Positions 8,259-15,706 of a stretch of DNA of 64,000 bases are shown here, piece by piece. The notes under the pieces were generated by a model. That model searched no databases, had not been told where the DNA came from, and saw only the letters and a program-made list of their open reading frames with translations. The translations under genes and the position numbers were made by a program. Each line of letters begins with the position of its first letter. Position 1 is the first letter of the stretch. The stretch is from Microbacterium sp. T32 (GTDB taxonomy: Bacteria; Actinomycetota; Actinomycetes; Actinomycetales; Microbacteriaceae): the NCBI RefSeq assembly GCF_001619615.1, contig NZ_LQQP01000012.1:310001-374000 (forward strand). The letters are read 5' to 3'.

Positions 8259-8334
8259 GGCCCCATCGTATAGCGGCCTAGTACGCCGCCCTCTCACGGC
8301 GGTAACGCGGGTTCGAATCCCGCTGGGGTCACCA
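8259..8334 (+). tRNA. tRNA-Glu (anticodon CTC)
   Basis: The 5' GGCCCCA pairs with the 3' TGGGGTC as a seven-base acceptor stem with one G-U pair. A D-arm, an anticodon arm with stem CCGCC/GGCGG and loop CTCTCAC (anticodon CTC, reading GAG), and a T-arm with GGTTCGAATCC follow. The discriminator A is at 8331 and CCA is encoded at 8332-8334. The length of 73 nt plus CCA is normal. A terminator follows immediately, and the last part of the gene is duplicated at 9725. Confidence 0.95.
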
Positions 8335-8336
8335 AC
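8315..8336 (+). repeat. Left copy of a 22-bp direct repeat from the tRNA-Glu 3' end (possible att site)
   Basis: The 22 bases covering the T-loop to just past CCA recur exactly at 9725-9746, an offset of 1410 bp. tRNA 3' ends are classical integration sites, so this may be an attachment-site duplication. A decayed second tRNA gene is the alternative. Confidence 0.6.
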
Positions 8337-8378
8337 GAAAAGAAAGCCTCGACCGAATGGTCGGGGCTTTCTTTTCGT
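8335..8378 (+). terminator. Rho-independent terminator of tRNA-Glu
   Basis: Arms at 8335-8354 and 8359-8378 pair over 20 bp with one G-U-type mismatch around a GAAT loop, and the 3' arm ends in T-rich CTTTCTTTTCGTTT. It begins directly at the encoded CCA. Confidence 0.85.
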
Positions 8379-8398
8379 TTCGGCGCCGTGGCTGGGGC

Positions 8399-9549
8399 TT
8401 ATAGGGGCTTATAGGCCAGAAATAGTGGATGGGTTCGGGCGTGCCATTGGCGTCCTGCCCATACTGTTCTGAGCCAGAGGCCTTCGGTGGCGTCGAGACC
8501 GTTGTCGTAGAGGGCGGGTGTGGGGTCGTCGAGGTCGACGGTGGCGTGTTCGTGGGTGGTGCGTGCTGCGGGGGTGTGGGCGTGTCTATGGGCGTGGTCG
8601 ATGGGGACTTCGTGCAGCAGGAGGAACCATTCGACGGCGCGGCTGTGATGCGTGATCGGCATGCCCCGGTGGTGGCGGAGCAGGTGTCGGATCTGGGAGT
8701 TGAGTCCTTCGAGGCGTGAGGTGGTGCGGGGTGCGTCGTGGCGGACGAAGGTGAACGCGTGTTCGTTCTCGGCGACGCGGTGCAAGATAGCCCAGGCCCG
8801 GCGGAGGGGTCTGTGGGTGTAGCCGAAGTGGCCTTTTCGTAGAGCGTGCGTTCGCGCAGGAGGTGGCCGTGGGTTTTCCACCAGGCTTCCAGCGTGAGCC
8901 GCCAGGTGATGGCGTCGTCGATGGTGTGGACGTTGCTGAGGGTCAGGGCGATCTGGCGGAGGTCTTTGCGGCTCGTAGGCGCGGGTTCCGCGTCGATTCG
9001 CGGGTGACGTTCAGTTGCAGGTGGAAGATGCAGCGTTGGATGGCGGTGTGGGGCCAGTGCAGGGCGAGGGCGGATCGGATCCCGGAACACCCGTCGGTGA
9101 TGACCACCGTCGGGGCCGGGATGGTCTCGAAGAGCCCGCCCCAGGCAGCGGCCGATTCGCGGGCGGCCCATTACCATCCCACGACGGTGTTGGTCGTGGT
9201 GAGGGCGATGAGCAGGCACCACGTTTCGATCCAGATCCCATCGACCAGGATCACCTCGTGTACCTCTCCGGTAACGGGCAGGCGCGGTTCGAGGTCCCAG
9301 CACCAGGCGATGTCGCGACGAAACGCGCGGGCGCTGCGCGAGCCGGCGAGCTCGGCTTGGAGGCTTTGCCCATCAGCCAGGTCAGGAACCGGTGCAGCTG
9401 ATCGCGGCGGGTGACGTCGGGGCGCCGACGGATGCTGGAGAACCGCACGACCGGCACCGCCACCGCTGGGTCCCTGAGGGATGCCGACCGTTCTTCACCA
9501 GCTTCGACCCGCATACCACGCACGAGCCCGGATTCGAGGGAAGGTCCAC
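8399..9549 (-). pseudogene. IS1249/IS256-like transposase, broken by four frameshifts and a stop
   Basis: Conceptual translation on the minus strand, switching frames, gives a near complete transposase. It starts with a zinc-ribbon (CVVCGSKLVKNG, RWRCRSCG; from GTG 9549), then RRPDVTRRDQLHRFLTWL, then GSRSARAFRRDIAWCWDLEP, VDGIWIETWCLLIALT (first catalytic Asp), an in-frame TAA after NTVVGW (about 9172), then TVVITDGCSGI (second Asp), QRCIFHLQ, DLRQIALTLSN, and finally TTSRLEGLNSQIR with the catalytic Glu and HHRGM. One frameshift falls at a GAAAAGG run near 8840. All three DDE residues survive but the gene cannot be expressed intact. Confidence 0.8.
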
Positions 9550-9641
9550 GGCTAAGGGTCGCCGACCATACCGATCCCCGTTTTACTCCGTGATCCCGCG
9601 CCTAGATCGAGGTTCCATCCACTCTTTTTGGCCTATGACCC
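8406..9641 (-). mobile_element. Decayed insertion sequence (IS1249/IS256 type) with terminal inverted repeats
   Basis: Segment 8411-8436 and the reverse complement of 9611-9636 match at 21 of 26 positions (both begin ATAGGCCA and share AGTGGATGG), and similarity weakly extends a few bases outward. This places the element at about 1.24 kb around the broken transposase gene. I see no clear target-site duplication, in keeping with age. It lies wholly between the two copies of the tRNA-Glu 3' end. Confidence 0.75.
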
Positions 9642-9724
9642 ACGAGAAGCCGTCAGAGCGGGTTGGGCCCCACCGCCCGGAGGCTCCGCGCGCCGCGAAG
9701 CGGCGGGTGGAGGGGGCGGAGGGA

Positions 9725-9746
9725 GAATCCCGCTGGGGTCACCAAC
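9725..9746 (+). repeat. Right copy of the tRNA-Glu 3'-end repeat (possible attR or tRNA remnant)
   Basis: Exact 22-bp copy of 8315-8336. The sequence to its left does not continue into tRNA: no T-stem 5' strand or anticodon arm is recognisable. It is followed by its own terminator hairpin. Confidence 0.6.
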
Positions 9747-9789
9747 ATGAGAAGGGCCTCGACCGGATGGTCGGGGCTTTTCTCATGTT
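9744..9789 (+). terminator. Second tRNA-type terminator hairpin
   Basis: Arms at 9744-9764 and 9769-9789 form a 21-bp stem with a few G-U-type mismatches and a GGAT loop. The top of the stem matches the hairpin at 8335-8378, while the lower stem differs with compensating changes on both arms, so both hairpins appear to have been kept as structures. Confidence 0.75.
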
Positions 9790-9958
9790 TCGGCATTTAG
9801 GCCTGACCGCGTCGCCCTCGCCACTCCCCAGGAGCCGCGCTTCGCACGTGTCCGTCAGGTGCATCCCCAAAAGGTTCGCCTGAGTGAGGATCCGTACTTG
9901 GCCCCGTGATTCGAGCCGCGCCGCAGGGAGGGCGAACCGGAGGGTGAAGTCTAACGAC

Positions 9959-9987
9959 GGGAGGGCGGGCGGGCAGCCCGCCCTCCC
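9959..9987. terminator. GC-only hairpin upstream of the secreted-protein gene
   Basis: A perfect 12-bp stem (9959-9970 with 9976-9987, arm GGGAGGGCGGGC) around a 5-nt loop. It has no T-tract. It could end transcription arriving from the tRNA/IS side. Confidence 0.45.
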
Positions 9988-10034
9988 TACGCTCGGTTCC
10001 ACCCGTTCTGGGTTTACGAAAGGGGGCTTTCGAA

Positions 10035-10964
10035 GTGGAAAGTCGGAATCGAATCCGCGCCTCTCATGGGGCGCTTATTGTTTGCGTGTGCAGCGCGCTG
10101 ATGATGACGCTCGGCGTTACGCCGGCGAACGCCATTCAGGACTCAGCAGCCGAGCGAATCTCGGATCTGGTAGATAGCGTCGCGCCCGCGCAGGGGGAAG
10201 TCCAGCAAACGGATCGGGTTTCGACGGGATTCGTGAGCGACATCGCTCAACTCCCGGCAACGGAATCTGCTCCCGTCGTTGTCGCGGGTGGCAGTGGGGA
10301 GATGCCGTTGCAGGTGAGCCTGCCATCGGAGACGAACACTCGGCGCGGCGTGTCAACGTCCGACGGTACCGTCGTCTATCTTGCTGCCGATGGGGGCGCT
10401 GACGTCGCCGCTCAAGTCCTGGAGTCGGATCGTGTCCGTATCCAGACCGTGATCCACGATAGCGGCGATAGTCACGAATTCAGCTATCACCTGGGTAACG
10501 GCTATGTTCCGGTCCAGGCCGCGGACGGGACGTACTGGGCCTATCGGTTCGACGACGATGGGCAAATCAACTTGTACGGAATTGGAGCCGCTTGGGCGCG
10601 TGACGCCACGGGGGCGAACGTGGAAACGCGCTACGAGATTCGCGGTAATGAACTCGTCCAGGTCGTGAGTCCGAATGCCAGCGCCGCTTATCCGATTGTC
10701 GCGGATCCGACGTGGGAGTGGTACAACGCTGCATATGGCGCTGGATTCAGCAAGCGTGAAACGCGCGACCTCGCGAACCTCGGTGGAATCGCGGGACTCT
10801 GTAGCTCCCTCTGGAAATGGCCAGCTCTTGGCGCAGCGTGTGGCATTGCGGGCTTCCAGTGGTGGACGCAGGCGGGATTGGCTGTCAACGCCAACGGTTG
10901 CGTCTTCATTGCAGCGGTACCAGCCCCCCTCGCCGTGCGTTGGTTGAGCGGCAACTGCAGGTGA
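10035..10964 (+). CDS. Secreted actinobacterial protein with YPIVADPT motif and four-Cys C-terminal domain
   Basis: Encodes 309 residues from GTG 10035, with a G-rich Shine-Dalgarno-like stretch (AGGGGGC) about 9 nt upstream. A Sec signal peptide with TPANA-IQ cleavage lies near residues 34-36. A region of about 200 residues ends in AAYPIVADPTWEWYN, a motif I recall from many secreted actinobacterial proteins of unknown role. The last 70 residues (from FSKRETRDLA) are Gly/Ala-rich and hydrophobic, with four Cys and the ending SGNCR, a pattern I also associate with that group. Codons ending in A or T are more frequent than in neighbouring core genes, hinting at transfer. The next gene encodes a small membrane protein 36 bp away, possibly its partner or immunity factor; this is inference. 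Confidence 0.7.
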   Translation: MESRNRIRASHGALIVCVCSALMMTLGVTPANAIQDSAAERISDLVDSVAPAQGEVQQTDRVSTGFVSDIAQLPATESAPVVVAGGSGEMPLQVSLPSETNTRRGVSTSDGTVVYLAADGGADVAAQVLESDRVRIQTVIHDSGDSHEFSYHLGNGYVPVQAADGTYWAYRFDDDGQINLYGIGAAWARDATGANVETRYEIRGNELVQVVSPNASAAYPIVADPTWEWYNAAYGAGFSKRETRDLANLGGIAGLCSSLWKWPALGAACGIAGFQWWTQAGLAVNANGCVFIAAVPAPLAVRWLSGNCR

Positions 10965-11000
10965 GTGCTGACCACTTAATCTGAATTCGAAAGGCTTCAC

Positions 11001-11363
11001 GTGATCGTGATCGTCGTCGTCATCGCAACCCTCGCGGGCGCAAGCCTGGGCGTGTTGCTCGCAGGGGCGACAGTACCCACAACCCGCAGGCTGCCCTTAG
11101 TGAGCGCGTACACCGCGGTTCTCCTCGCAGCGCTGTCATTGCTCATGGTGGATGCGTCCAACTTTCTCGCTGCGATCCTGTTTCTCGCTGCTCTGTCATT
11201 GGGAAGTGCGGGATACTCGGCGGTCTTGTGGAGGTCGCTGATGCCGTCGGTGCCTCGCAACGTTTGGTGGTTCTTCGGCGTCGCCGTGACGCGCCCCGGC
11301 TACCTTCGCGGCCTCTACTCGACCGGTCAGGCTGACATGCAGGACCCGCTCGCCACGAGATAG
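11001..11363 (+). CDS. Small integral membrane protein, probable partner of the upstream secreted protein
   Basis: Encodes 120 residues from GTG 11001 (GAAAGG 7 nt upstream). Three hydrophobic segments are visible: about residues 1-25, 32-50 and 54-72, followed by a short aromatic stretch NVWWFFGVAV and a polar tail. I recognise no family. It follows the secreted Cys-rich protein by 36 bp on the same strand, with a terminator after it, so the two form a compact bicistronic unit. An immunity or anchoring role is possible but not shown. Confidence 0.6.
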   Translation: MIVIVVVIATLAGASLGVLLAGATVPTTRRLPLVSAYTAVLLAALSLLMVDASNFLAAILFLAALSLGSAGYSAVLWRSLMPSVPRNVWWFFGVAVTRPGYLRGLYSTGQADMQDPLATR

Positions 11364-11374
11364 TCGTGCCGGCA

Positions 11375-11424
11375 CCGGGAATGCCTCGGCCGCGCGGACG
11401 GGGCATTCCCGGGCTGCGCCCGGG
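11375..11424. terminator. Bidirectional terminator between convergent genes
   Basis: CCGGGAATGCC (11375-11385) pairs perfectly with 11402-11412, and CCCGGGC/GCCCGGG form a second small hairpin at 11408-11424. It lies between the membrane-protein gene (+) and the DUF4349 gene (-). Confidence 0.6.
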
Positions 11425-11436
11425 GCCGCCGTCGCC

Positions 11437-12519
11437 CTACGCTTCGTGCGACCCCCGACGCTTCCGCACGATGCGACGGACACCCCAGACGATCAGCACG
11501 ACCACCGCGGCCACGGCGATCCAGGGGAGCAGGAACCCGAGGCCGATCACGACGCCGTTGAGCGTCGCGATGAGGCCGTTCCAGCCGGCGACCAGGCCGT
11601 CACCGAACCCGGCCGGGTCGGCGACCACGGTCTGCGAACGCACGTTCAGCTGCACGTTCAGCGACGACATCGCCACCTGCGACTCGATCGAGGTCAGCAC
11701 CGAACGGTCGGAGTCCAGCTGCGCCTGGCGGTCCGCGAGCGCGGATTCGGCGGCGATGAGGTCGGACACCGACGATGCCTGCGACATGAGCTGGGTCAGA
11801 CGAGCGACGGATGCCTCGCCCGCGGCGACCCGTGCCCGGAGATCGACCGTCTGCTCGGTGACGTCCGAGCGGTTCACGCTCGTCGCGGTGACATCGCCGA
11901 CGGCGGACAGGCCGTCCATCACGCTCTGAAGGGAGGTCGCCGGCACCCGCACGGTGATCCACCCGGATGAGACCGCCTCCGGCTGAACGACCTTGCCGTC
12001 GAGCGGGACCACGCCGTATCCGCCGCCGACCTGCGACGACTCCACGTAGCCGCCGGCGGAGGTCGCGGCATCCGTGATCTGCGTGATGGCCGCGCGCACG
12101 TCGTCGACCTCCACGGTGCTCGACCCGGTGGCGACGATGTCGCGCGTGCCGTTCGTCGCGGACGAAGCGGAACCCGACGCGGCCGAGGAATCCGCCACGC
12201 CGCCGGCCGATCCGCCCGCGACACCCTGGGGGGCGAGCGGCGCGCTCATGTCGCGCGTGCCGGCCTCGGTGCCCATACCGGGGTCCACGGCACCTCCGAC
12301 GGCCGACACGGACGATCCGGACGTGCCGCTTGAGGTGGTCAGTGCCGGCCCGACGACGGCCGCGACGACGAGCACCGCGGCTGCGGCACCGACGCCCGTC
12401 CAGGCGGTGCGGCGGCGCCGACGCCGGGTTGCGCGCTCGTCCGCGATCCGGGCGAACACGACCGACTCCATGGCATCCACGCGATCGGCGCGGACCGGGG
12501 GAAGGCTGGGGGTGGTCAT
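11437..12519 (-). CDS. DUF4349 membrane protein paired with an ECF sigma factor
   Basis: Encodes 360 residues from the ATG at 12519, which overlaps the sigma-factor stop by 4 nt. The N-terminal cytoplasmic 50 residues (MESVVFARIADERATRRRRRR) are followed by a TM helix, a low-complexity Gly/Ser/Ala stretch, and the DUF4349 domain (about 150-330): DIVATGSSTVEV, a SGWITVRVPATSL segment, a coiled-coil region EASVARLTQLMSQASSVSDL, and a final TM helix (LGFLLPWIAVAAVVVLIVW) with a basic tail. Coupling to the sigma gene suggests that the cytoplasmic N-terminus controls it, as anti-sigma proteins do. That role is inference. Confidence 0.8.
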   Translation of the reverse strand: MTTPSLPPVRADRVDAMESVVFARIADERATRRRRRRTAWTGVGAAAAVLVVAAVVGPALTTSSGTSGSSVSAVGGAVDPGMGTEAGTRDMSAPLAPQGVAGGSAGGVADSSAASGSASSATNGTRDIVATGSSTVEVDDVRAAITQITDAATSAGGYVESSQVGGGYGVVPLDGKVVQPEAVSSGWITVRVPATSLQSVMDGLSAVGDVTATSVNRSDVTEQTVDLRARVAAGEASVARLTQLMSQASSVSDLIAAESALADRQAQLDSDRSVLTSIESQVAMSSLNVQLNVRSQTVVADPAGFGDGLVAGWNGLIATLNGVVIGLGFLLPWIAVAAVVVLIVWGVRRIVRKRRGSHEA

Positions 12520-13070
12520 GGGGTCTCCGTCTCCATCGCGGTGGCGCGCACCCGGGAACGGATGCGGGAGAGGCGGTTGCGTACGGTGCCGTGGGAGACG
12601 CCGAGCGACTCGGCCGCGGCCTGATAGCCGTAGCCCTCCGCCGCGCAGAGTCGGAAGATCTCCCGGTCGAGGTCGCCGAGCCCCTCGACGGCGGCGAGGA
12701 TCGCCGCCACCGTCTCGGCTTCGACGACCTGCTTCTCGACGTCGACCAGCGCGGGGATCCGCTCGTCGAGTTCGGCGGTCTCGCCGTGCCGGCGACGCGA
12801 CCGTAAGCGGTTCTGCGCCTGCAGGCGGCAGACCGTCGCGAGCCAGGGGAGCAGGGACACCCCCTCGAGCCGTAGCTTCGGGATCTTCCGCCAAGCGACG
12901 ACGAACGTGTCCTGCACGACGTCCTCCGCGTCCGTCTCGTCGTGGACGAGTCCGAACGCGATCCAGTACACCGGCCGCACGTACGCGCGGTACAGCGATC
13001 GGAACGCGGCCTCCGACCCGCCGGCGGCGCGCGCGACGAGCGCCCTGTCGTCGATGACGTCGTCGGTCAT
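12516..13070 (-). CDS. ECF-type RNA polymerase sigma factor
   Basis: Encodes 184 residues. Region 2 is at about 15-85 (FRSLYRAYVRPVYWIAFGLV, DAEDVVQDTFVVAWRK) and region 4 at about 120-175, ending with the helix-turn-helix GYGYQAAAESLGVSHGTVRNRLSRIR. Size and layout fit sigma-E-like ECF factors. It is the first gene of a two-gene operon with the DUF4349 protein. A GAGGGA lies upstream of the ATG. The trigger and regulon are unknown. It is divergent from the TerC-family gene, whose promoter shares the 150-bp gap. Confidence 0.88.
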   Translation of the reverse strand: MTDDVIDDRALVARAAGGSEAAFRSLYRAYVRPVYWIAFGLVHDETDAEDVVQDTFVVAWRKIPKLRLEGVSLLPWLATVCRLQAQNRLRSRRRHGETAELDERIPALVDVEKQVVEAETVAAILAAVEGLGDLDREIFRLCAAEGYGYQAAAESLGVSHGTVRNRLSRIRSRVRATAMETETP

Positions 13071-13223
13071 GGCATCCGTTCCCTCGTCCGCACCCGTGCG
13101 AGCACTCTCTCATTGAGAGGTGTCCGCTCGCGCGGGATCGTCTCATACCCGATTCCGGACCGGATGCCGAGCCGCCCGGGCCCGTCGATAGACTTCAGCG
13201 TCCCCCCGAACGAAAGGCCCGCC

Positions 13224-14213
13224 ATGGAGCTGCAGCTGGACCCGGTGTTCCAGACGGTCACCCTCGTGGTGCTCGTGCTGGTCCTCGCCGCGGATCTGCT
13301 GATCATCCTCGCGCGCCCGCACATTCCCTCGCCCAAGGAATCGGCGCTGTGGGTCGTGTTCTACGTCGTGCTGGCTCTGGCGTTCGCCGGGATCCTGCTG
13401 ATCGTGGGCGGGGGAGAGGTGGCCGGGCAGTTCGTGGCCGGCTGGCTCACCGAGTACAGCCTTTCGATCGACAACCTGTTCGTCTTCGTGCTGATCATGA
13501 GTCAGTTCTCGGTGCCCAGGCGCTACCAGCAGCAGGTGCTGATGGTCGGCATCATCATCTCGCTCGTCCTCCGCGCGGTGTTCATCCTCGTGGGTGCGAC
13601 GATCATCGAGAACTTCAGCCCGATCTTCTATCTGTTCGGGGCGTTCCTGATTTACACCGCGATCCGCCAGGCCTTCCCGGGCGGCGATCACGAGGACGAC
13701 ACGCAGCGCGAGAACCTCATCGTCCGCATGCTGCGCCGGGTGCTGCCGATCGCCGACTCGTACGACGGCCGGAAGGTCCTCACGCGGGTCGAGGGCAAGC
13801 GCGTGTTCACGCCCATGATCATCGTGTTCGCGGCGATCGGGGTGACCGATCTGCTGTTCGCGATCGACTCGATCCCGGCGATCTTCGGGATCACCGAGAG
13901 CCCGTTCATCGTGTTCACGGCGAACCTCTTCGCGCTCATGGGGCTGCGCCAGCTGTACTTCCTGCTCGGTGACCTGCTCGAGCGCCTCCGCTTCCTGCAC
14001 TACGGCATCGCGTTCATCCTCGCGTTCATCGGCGTGAAGCTCATCCTGCACGCGCTGCACGTGAACGAGCTGCCGTTCCTCAACGGCGGCGAGCCGATCG
14101 AGTGGGCGCCGGAGATCTCGACGTGGATCTCGCTCGCCGTCATCGTGCTGTCGATGGCCGTCGCGACGATCGCCAGCCTGACGATCCCGAAGAAGGCCGA
14201 CGCGAAGGACTGA
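13224..14213 (+). CDS. TerC/Alx-family integral membrane protein
   Basis: Encodes 329 residues with seven to nine hydrophobic helices. The family's acidic membrane motifs are present: TEYSLSIDNLFVFVLIMSQ in the third helix region and DLLFAIDSIPAIFGITES later. TerC-family proteins are linked to metal (manganese/calcium) efflux, metalation of exported proteins and tellurite resistance; the substrate here cannot be read from sequence. ATG 13224 is preceded by GAAAGG, and a TAGACT -10 is at 13189-13194, giving a 5' UTR near 25 nt. Confidence 0.87.
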   Translation: MELQLDPVFQTVTLVVLVLVLAADLLIILARPHIPSPKESALWVVFYVVLALAFAGILLIVGGGEVAGQFVAGWLTEYSLSIDNLFVFVLIMSQFSVPRRYQQQVLMVGIIISLVLRAVFILVGATIIENFSPIFYLFGAFLIYTAIRQAFPGGDHEDDTQRENLIVRMLRRVLPIADSYDGRKVLTRVEGKRVFTPMIIVFAAIGVTDLLFAIDSIPAIFGITESPFIVFTANLFALMGLRQLYFLLGDLLERLRFLHYGIAFILAFIGVKLILHALHVNELPFLNGGEPIEWAPEISTWISLAVIVLSMAVATIASLTIPKKADAKD

Positions 14214-14234
14214 CCGCCGCGTCGCTACGGGGGC

Positions 14235-14368
14235 ATGTCCCACTATGTGCGAGTTTCGGCAGCGGCTTCTGCACGAAGTGGGACATCATCGCGCGCTGCC
14301 CGTCGCGGCCAAAGGCGTGTCCCACTATGTGCAAGTTTCGGCGGCGGTTTCTGCACGAAGTGGGACAC
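14235..14368. repeat. Two tandem 52-nt palindromic units (REP-like), also a bidirectional terminator
   Basis: Units 14235-14286 and 14317-14368 are each 52 nt, 30 nt apart and identical at 47 of 52 positions. Each folds into a 16-nt stem with two mismatches (GTCCCACT...GTGC with GCAC...AGTGGGAC). The outermost pair is A-T in the first unit and G-C in the second, a compensating change. They sit between the convergent TerC and monooxygenase genes. Confidence 0.75.
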
Positions 14369-14392
14369 GACGCGACGCGCGCGCGGCGCGGG

Positions 14393-15706
14393 TCAGAACG
14401 CGCGGAGGTTCGCCCCGAGTCCGCCCTCGACGTACTCCGCGCGCAGGATGCCACGGCGACGGAGGATCGGCACGAGGTCGTCCAGCAGCCGGTGCACGGT
14501 GACCGGGTGCAGGTCGCCCCACAGGAGGACGCCGTCGTTGCCCCAATCGCCGAGCTCCTCGATGCGGTCGGCGAACTCCTCCGCCGTGCCGACGAAGCCC
14601 GAGCCGTCGTTCAGGCGCCCGAGACGCGCGTGCGCGGCGAGGATCGCGCGCAGGGGAGCGTCGGGCTCGTGCTTCCCGACCAAGCGGCGAATGCTGCCCT
14701 CCGACACGTGCTCGCCGAAGATCCCGCGGTCGAGCGGCGCGTCCAGGTCGAGACCGGTGAGGTCGGTCTCGAGGTCGCTCGACTGCTTGCGAGCGATAGT
14801 GAGCAGGGCCGCGTCGTCCGGATCCGTGGATGCCGCGACCAGGCGGTCGGCCTCCTCCGGCGACGACACGAGCACCGGCTGGATGGCGAACAGGATCTTC
14901 ACGTCGCTCGGCGCACGGCCGGCGGCTTCGGCGGCGGCGTGAATGCGTGACCGGTAAGCGCGGATGCTCTGCTCGTCGAGCGGCGCGAGGGCCAGCTGCA
15001 CGTCCGAGTTGCGCCCTGCGAACGCGAGGCCACGGCCTGAGCCGCCGGGGGAGACGATCGCGGGCTCGCCGTCGGTGAAGGGCACGGCGTTGAGCGGACC
15101 GTCGAAGCCGAAGTACTCGCCGCGGTGCGGCGTCGCCGCGAGGCGCGTGCCGTCCGCGTAGACGCCGGTCTCCTCGTCCTCGACGAGCGCGCCGTCGCCC
15201 CAGCTCCGCCAAAGCTCGCGCAGTCCGTCGACCCACTCCTCGGCGCGGTCGTAGGCGGCGTCGTGACCGAGTTGCGGAGCGGTCGAGAAGTGCCGCGCGC
15301 TGCCGGTGTCGGTCACGATGTTGAGTCCGAGTCGGTGGCCGCTGAGGTGCTGGAGCGTCGCGAACTGGCGAGCGGCCGTGTACGGCAGGTACGCGGCGGG
15401 GTTCACCGTGGGCACGACGCCGAGGTGCTGCGTCGCGGCGAACAGGTACGGAGCCAGCAGGAGCGGATCGTGCTTGGGGCCGCCGAACGCGTGCCGGACG
15501 CGCAGGTCGATCGTCTCGGCGCTGCCGAGCGAGGGCGCGTCCTCGATGATGAGGAGGTCGAAGCCCGCCTGCTCGAGCGTGCGCGCGGAGTCCTGGTACA
15601 GCCCCGGTTCCGTCCAGGGGTGGTTCCAGCGGAGGTACGGGTGCCCCCACCCGTGCGGGCCGAAGCCGCGGGCGAGGAACCAGCCGAAGTGCTGCAGCCG
15701 GCTCAC
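14393..15706 (-). CDS. LLM-class flavin-dependent monooxygenase (NtaA/SnaA/DszA group)
   Basis: Encodes 437 residues from GTG 15706, overlapping the sulfhydrylase stop by 4 nt. Family markers are the N-terminal HFGWFLARGFGPHGW, EQAGFDLLIIED, HLGVVPTVNPAAYLPY, the long insert with GLNIVTDTG, and the DRAEEWVDGLRELW segment typical of bacterial luciferase-like monooxygenases that use FMNH2. Members of this group attack organosulfur compounds or chelators such as nitrilotriacetate. Coupling to O-acetylhomoserine sulfhydrylase favours a sulfur-scavenging role that delivers sulfite/sulfide. No dedicated flavin reductase is encoded next to it. Confidence 0.85.
   Translation of the reverse strand: MSRLQHFGWFLARGFGPHGWGHPYLRWNHPWTEPGLYQDSARTLEQAGFDLLIIEDAPSLGSAETIDLRVRHAFGGPKHDPLLLAPYLFAATQHLGVVPTVNPAAYLPYTAARQFATLQHLSGHRLGLNIVTDTGSARHFSTAPQLGHDAAYDRAEEWVDGLRELWRSWGDGALVEDEETGVYADGTRLAATPHRGEYFGFDGPLNAVPFTDGEPAIVSPGGSGRGLAFAGRNSDVQLALAPLDEQSIRAYRSRIHAAAEAAGRAPSDVKILFAIQPVLVSSPEEADRLVAASTDPDDAALLTIARKQSSDLETDLTGLDLDAPLDRGIFGEHVSEGSIRRLVGKHEPDAPLRAILAAHARLGRLNDGSGFVGTAEEFADRIEELGDWGNDGVLLWGDLHPVTVHRLLDDLVPILRRRGILRAEYVEGGLGANLRAF

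Noticed and set aside
8259..11363. Prophage or integrative element with a functional integrase
   Set aside because: Despite the tRNA 3'-end repeat, no phage, integrase, relaxase or conjugation gene is visible. The only tyrosine recombinase in the window (56601-57503) is the housekeeping XerC by context.
10035..11363. Classical toxin-antitoxin or lanthipeptide locus
   Set aside because: The first product is a secreted 309-residue protein and the second a membrane protein; no modification enzyme, ABC exporter or DNA-binding antitoxin is present.
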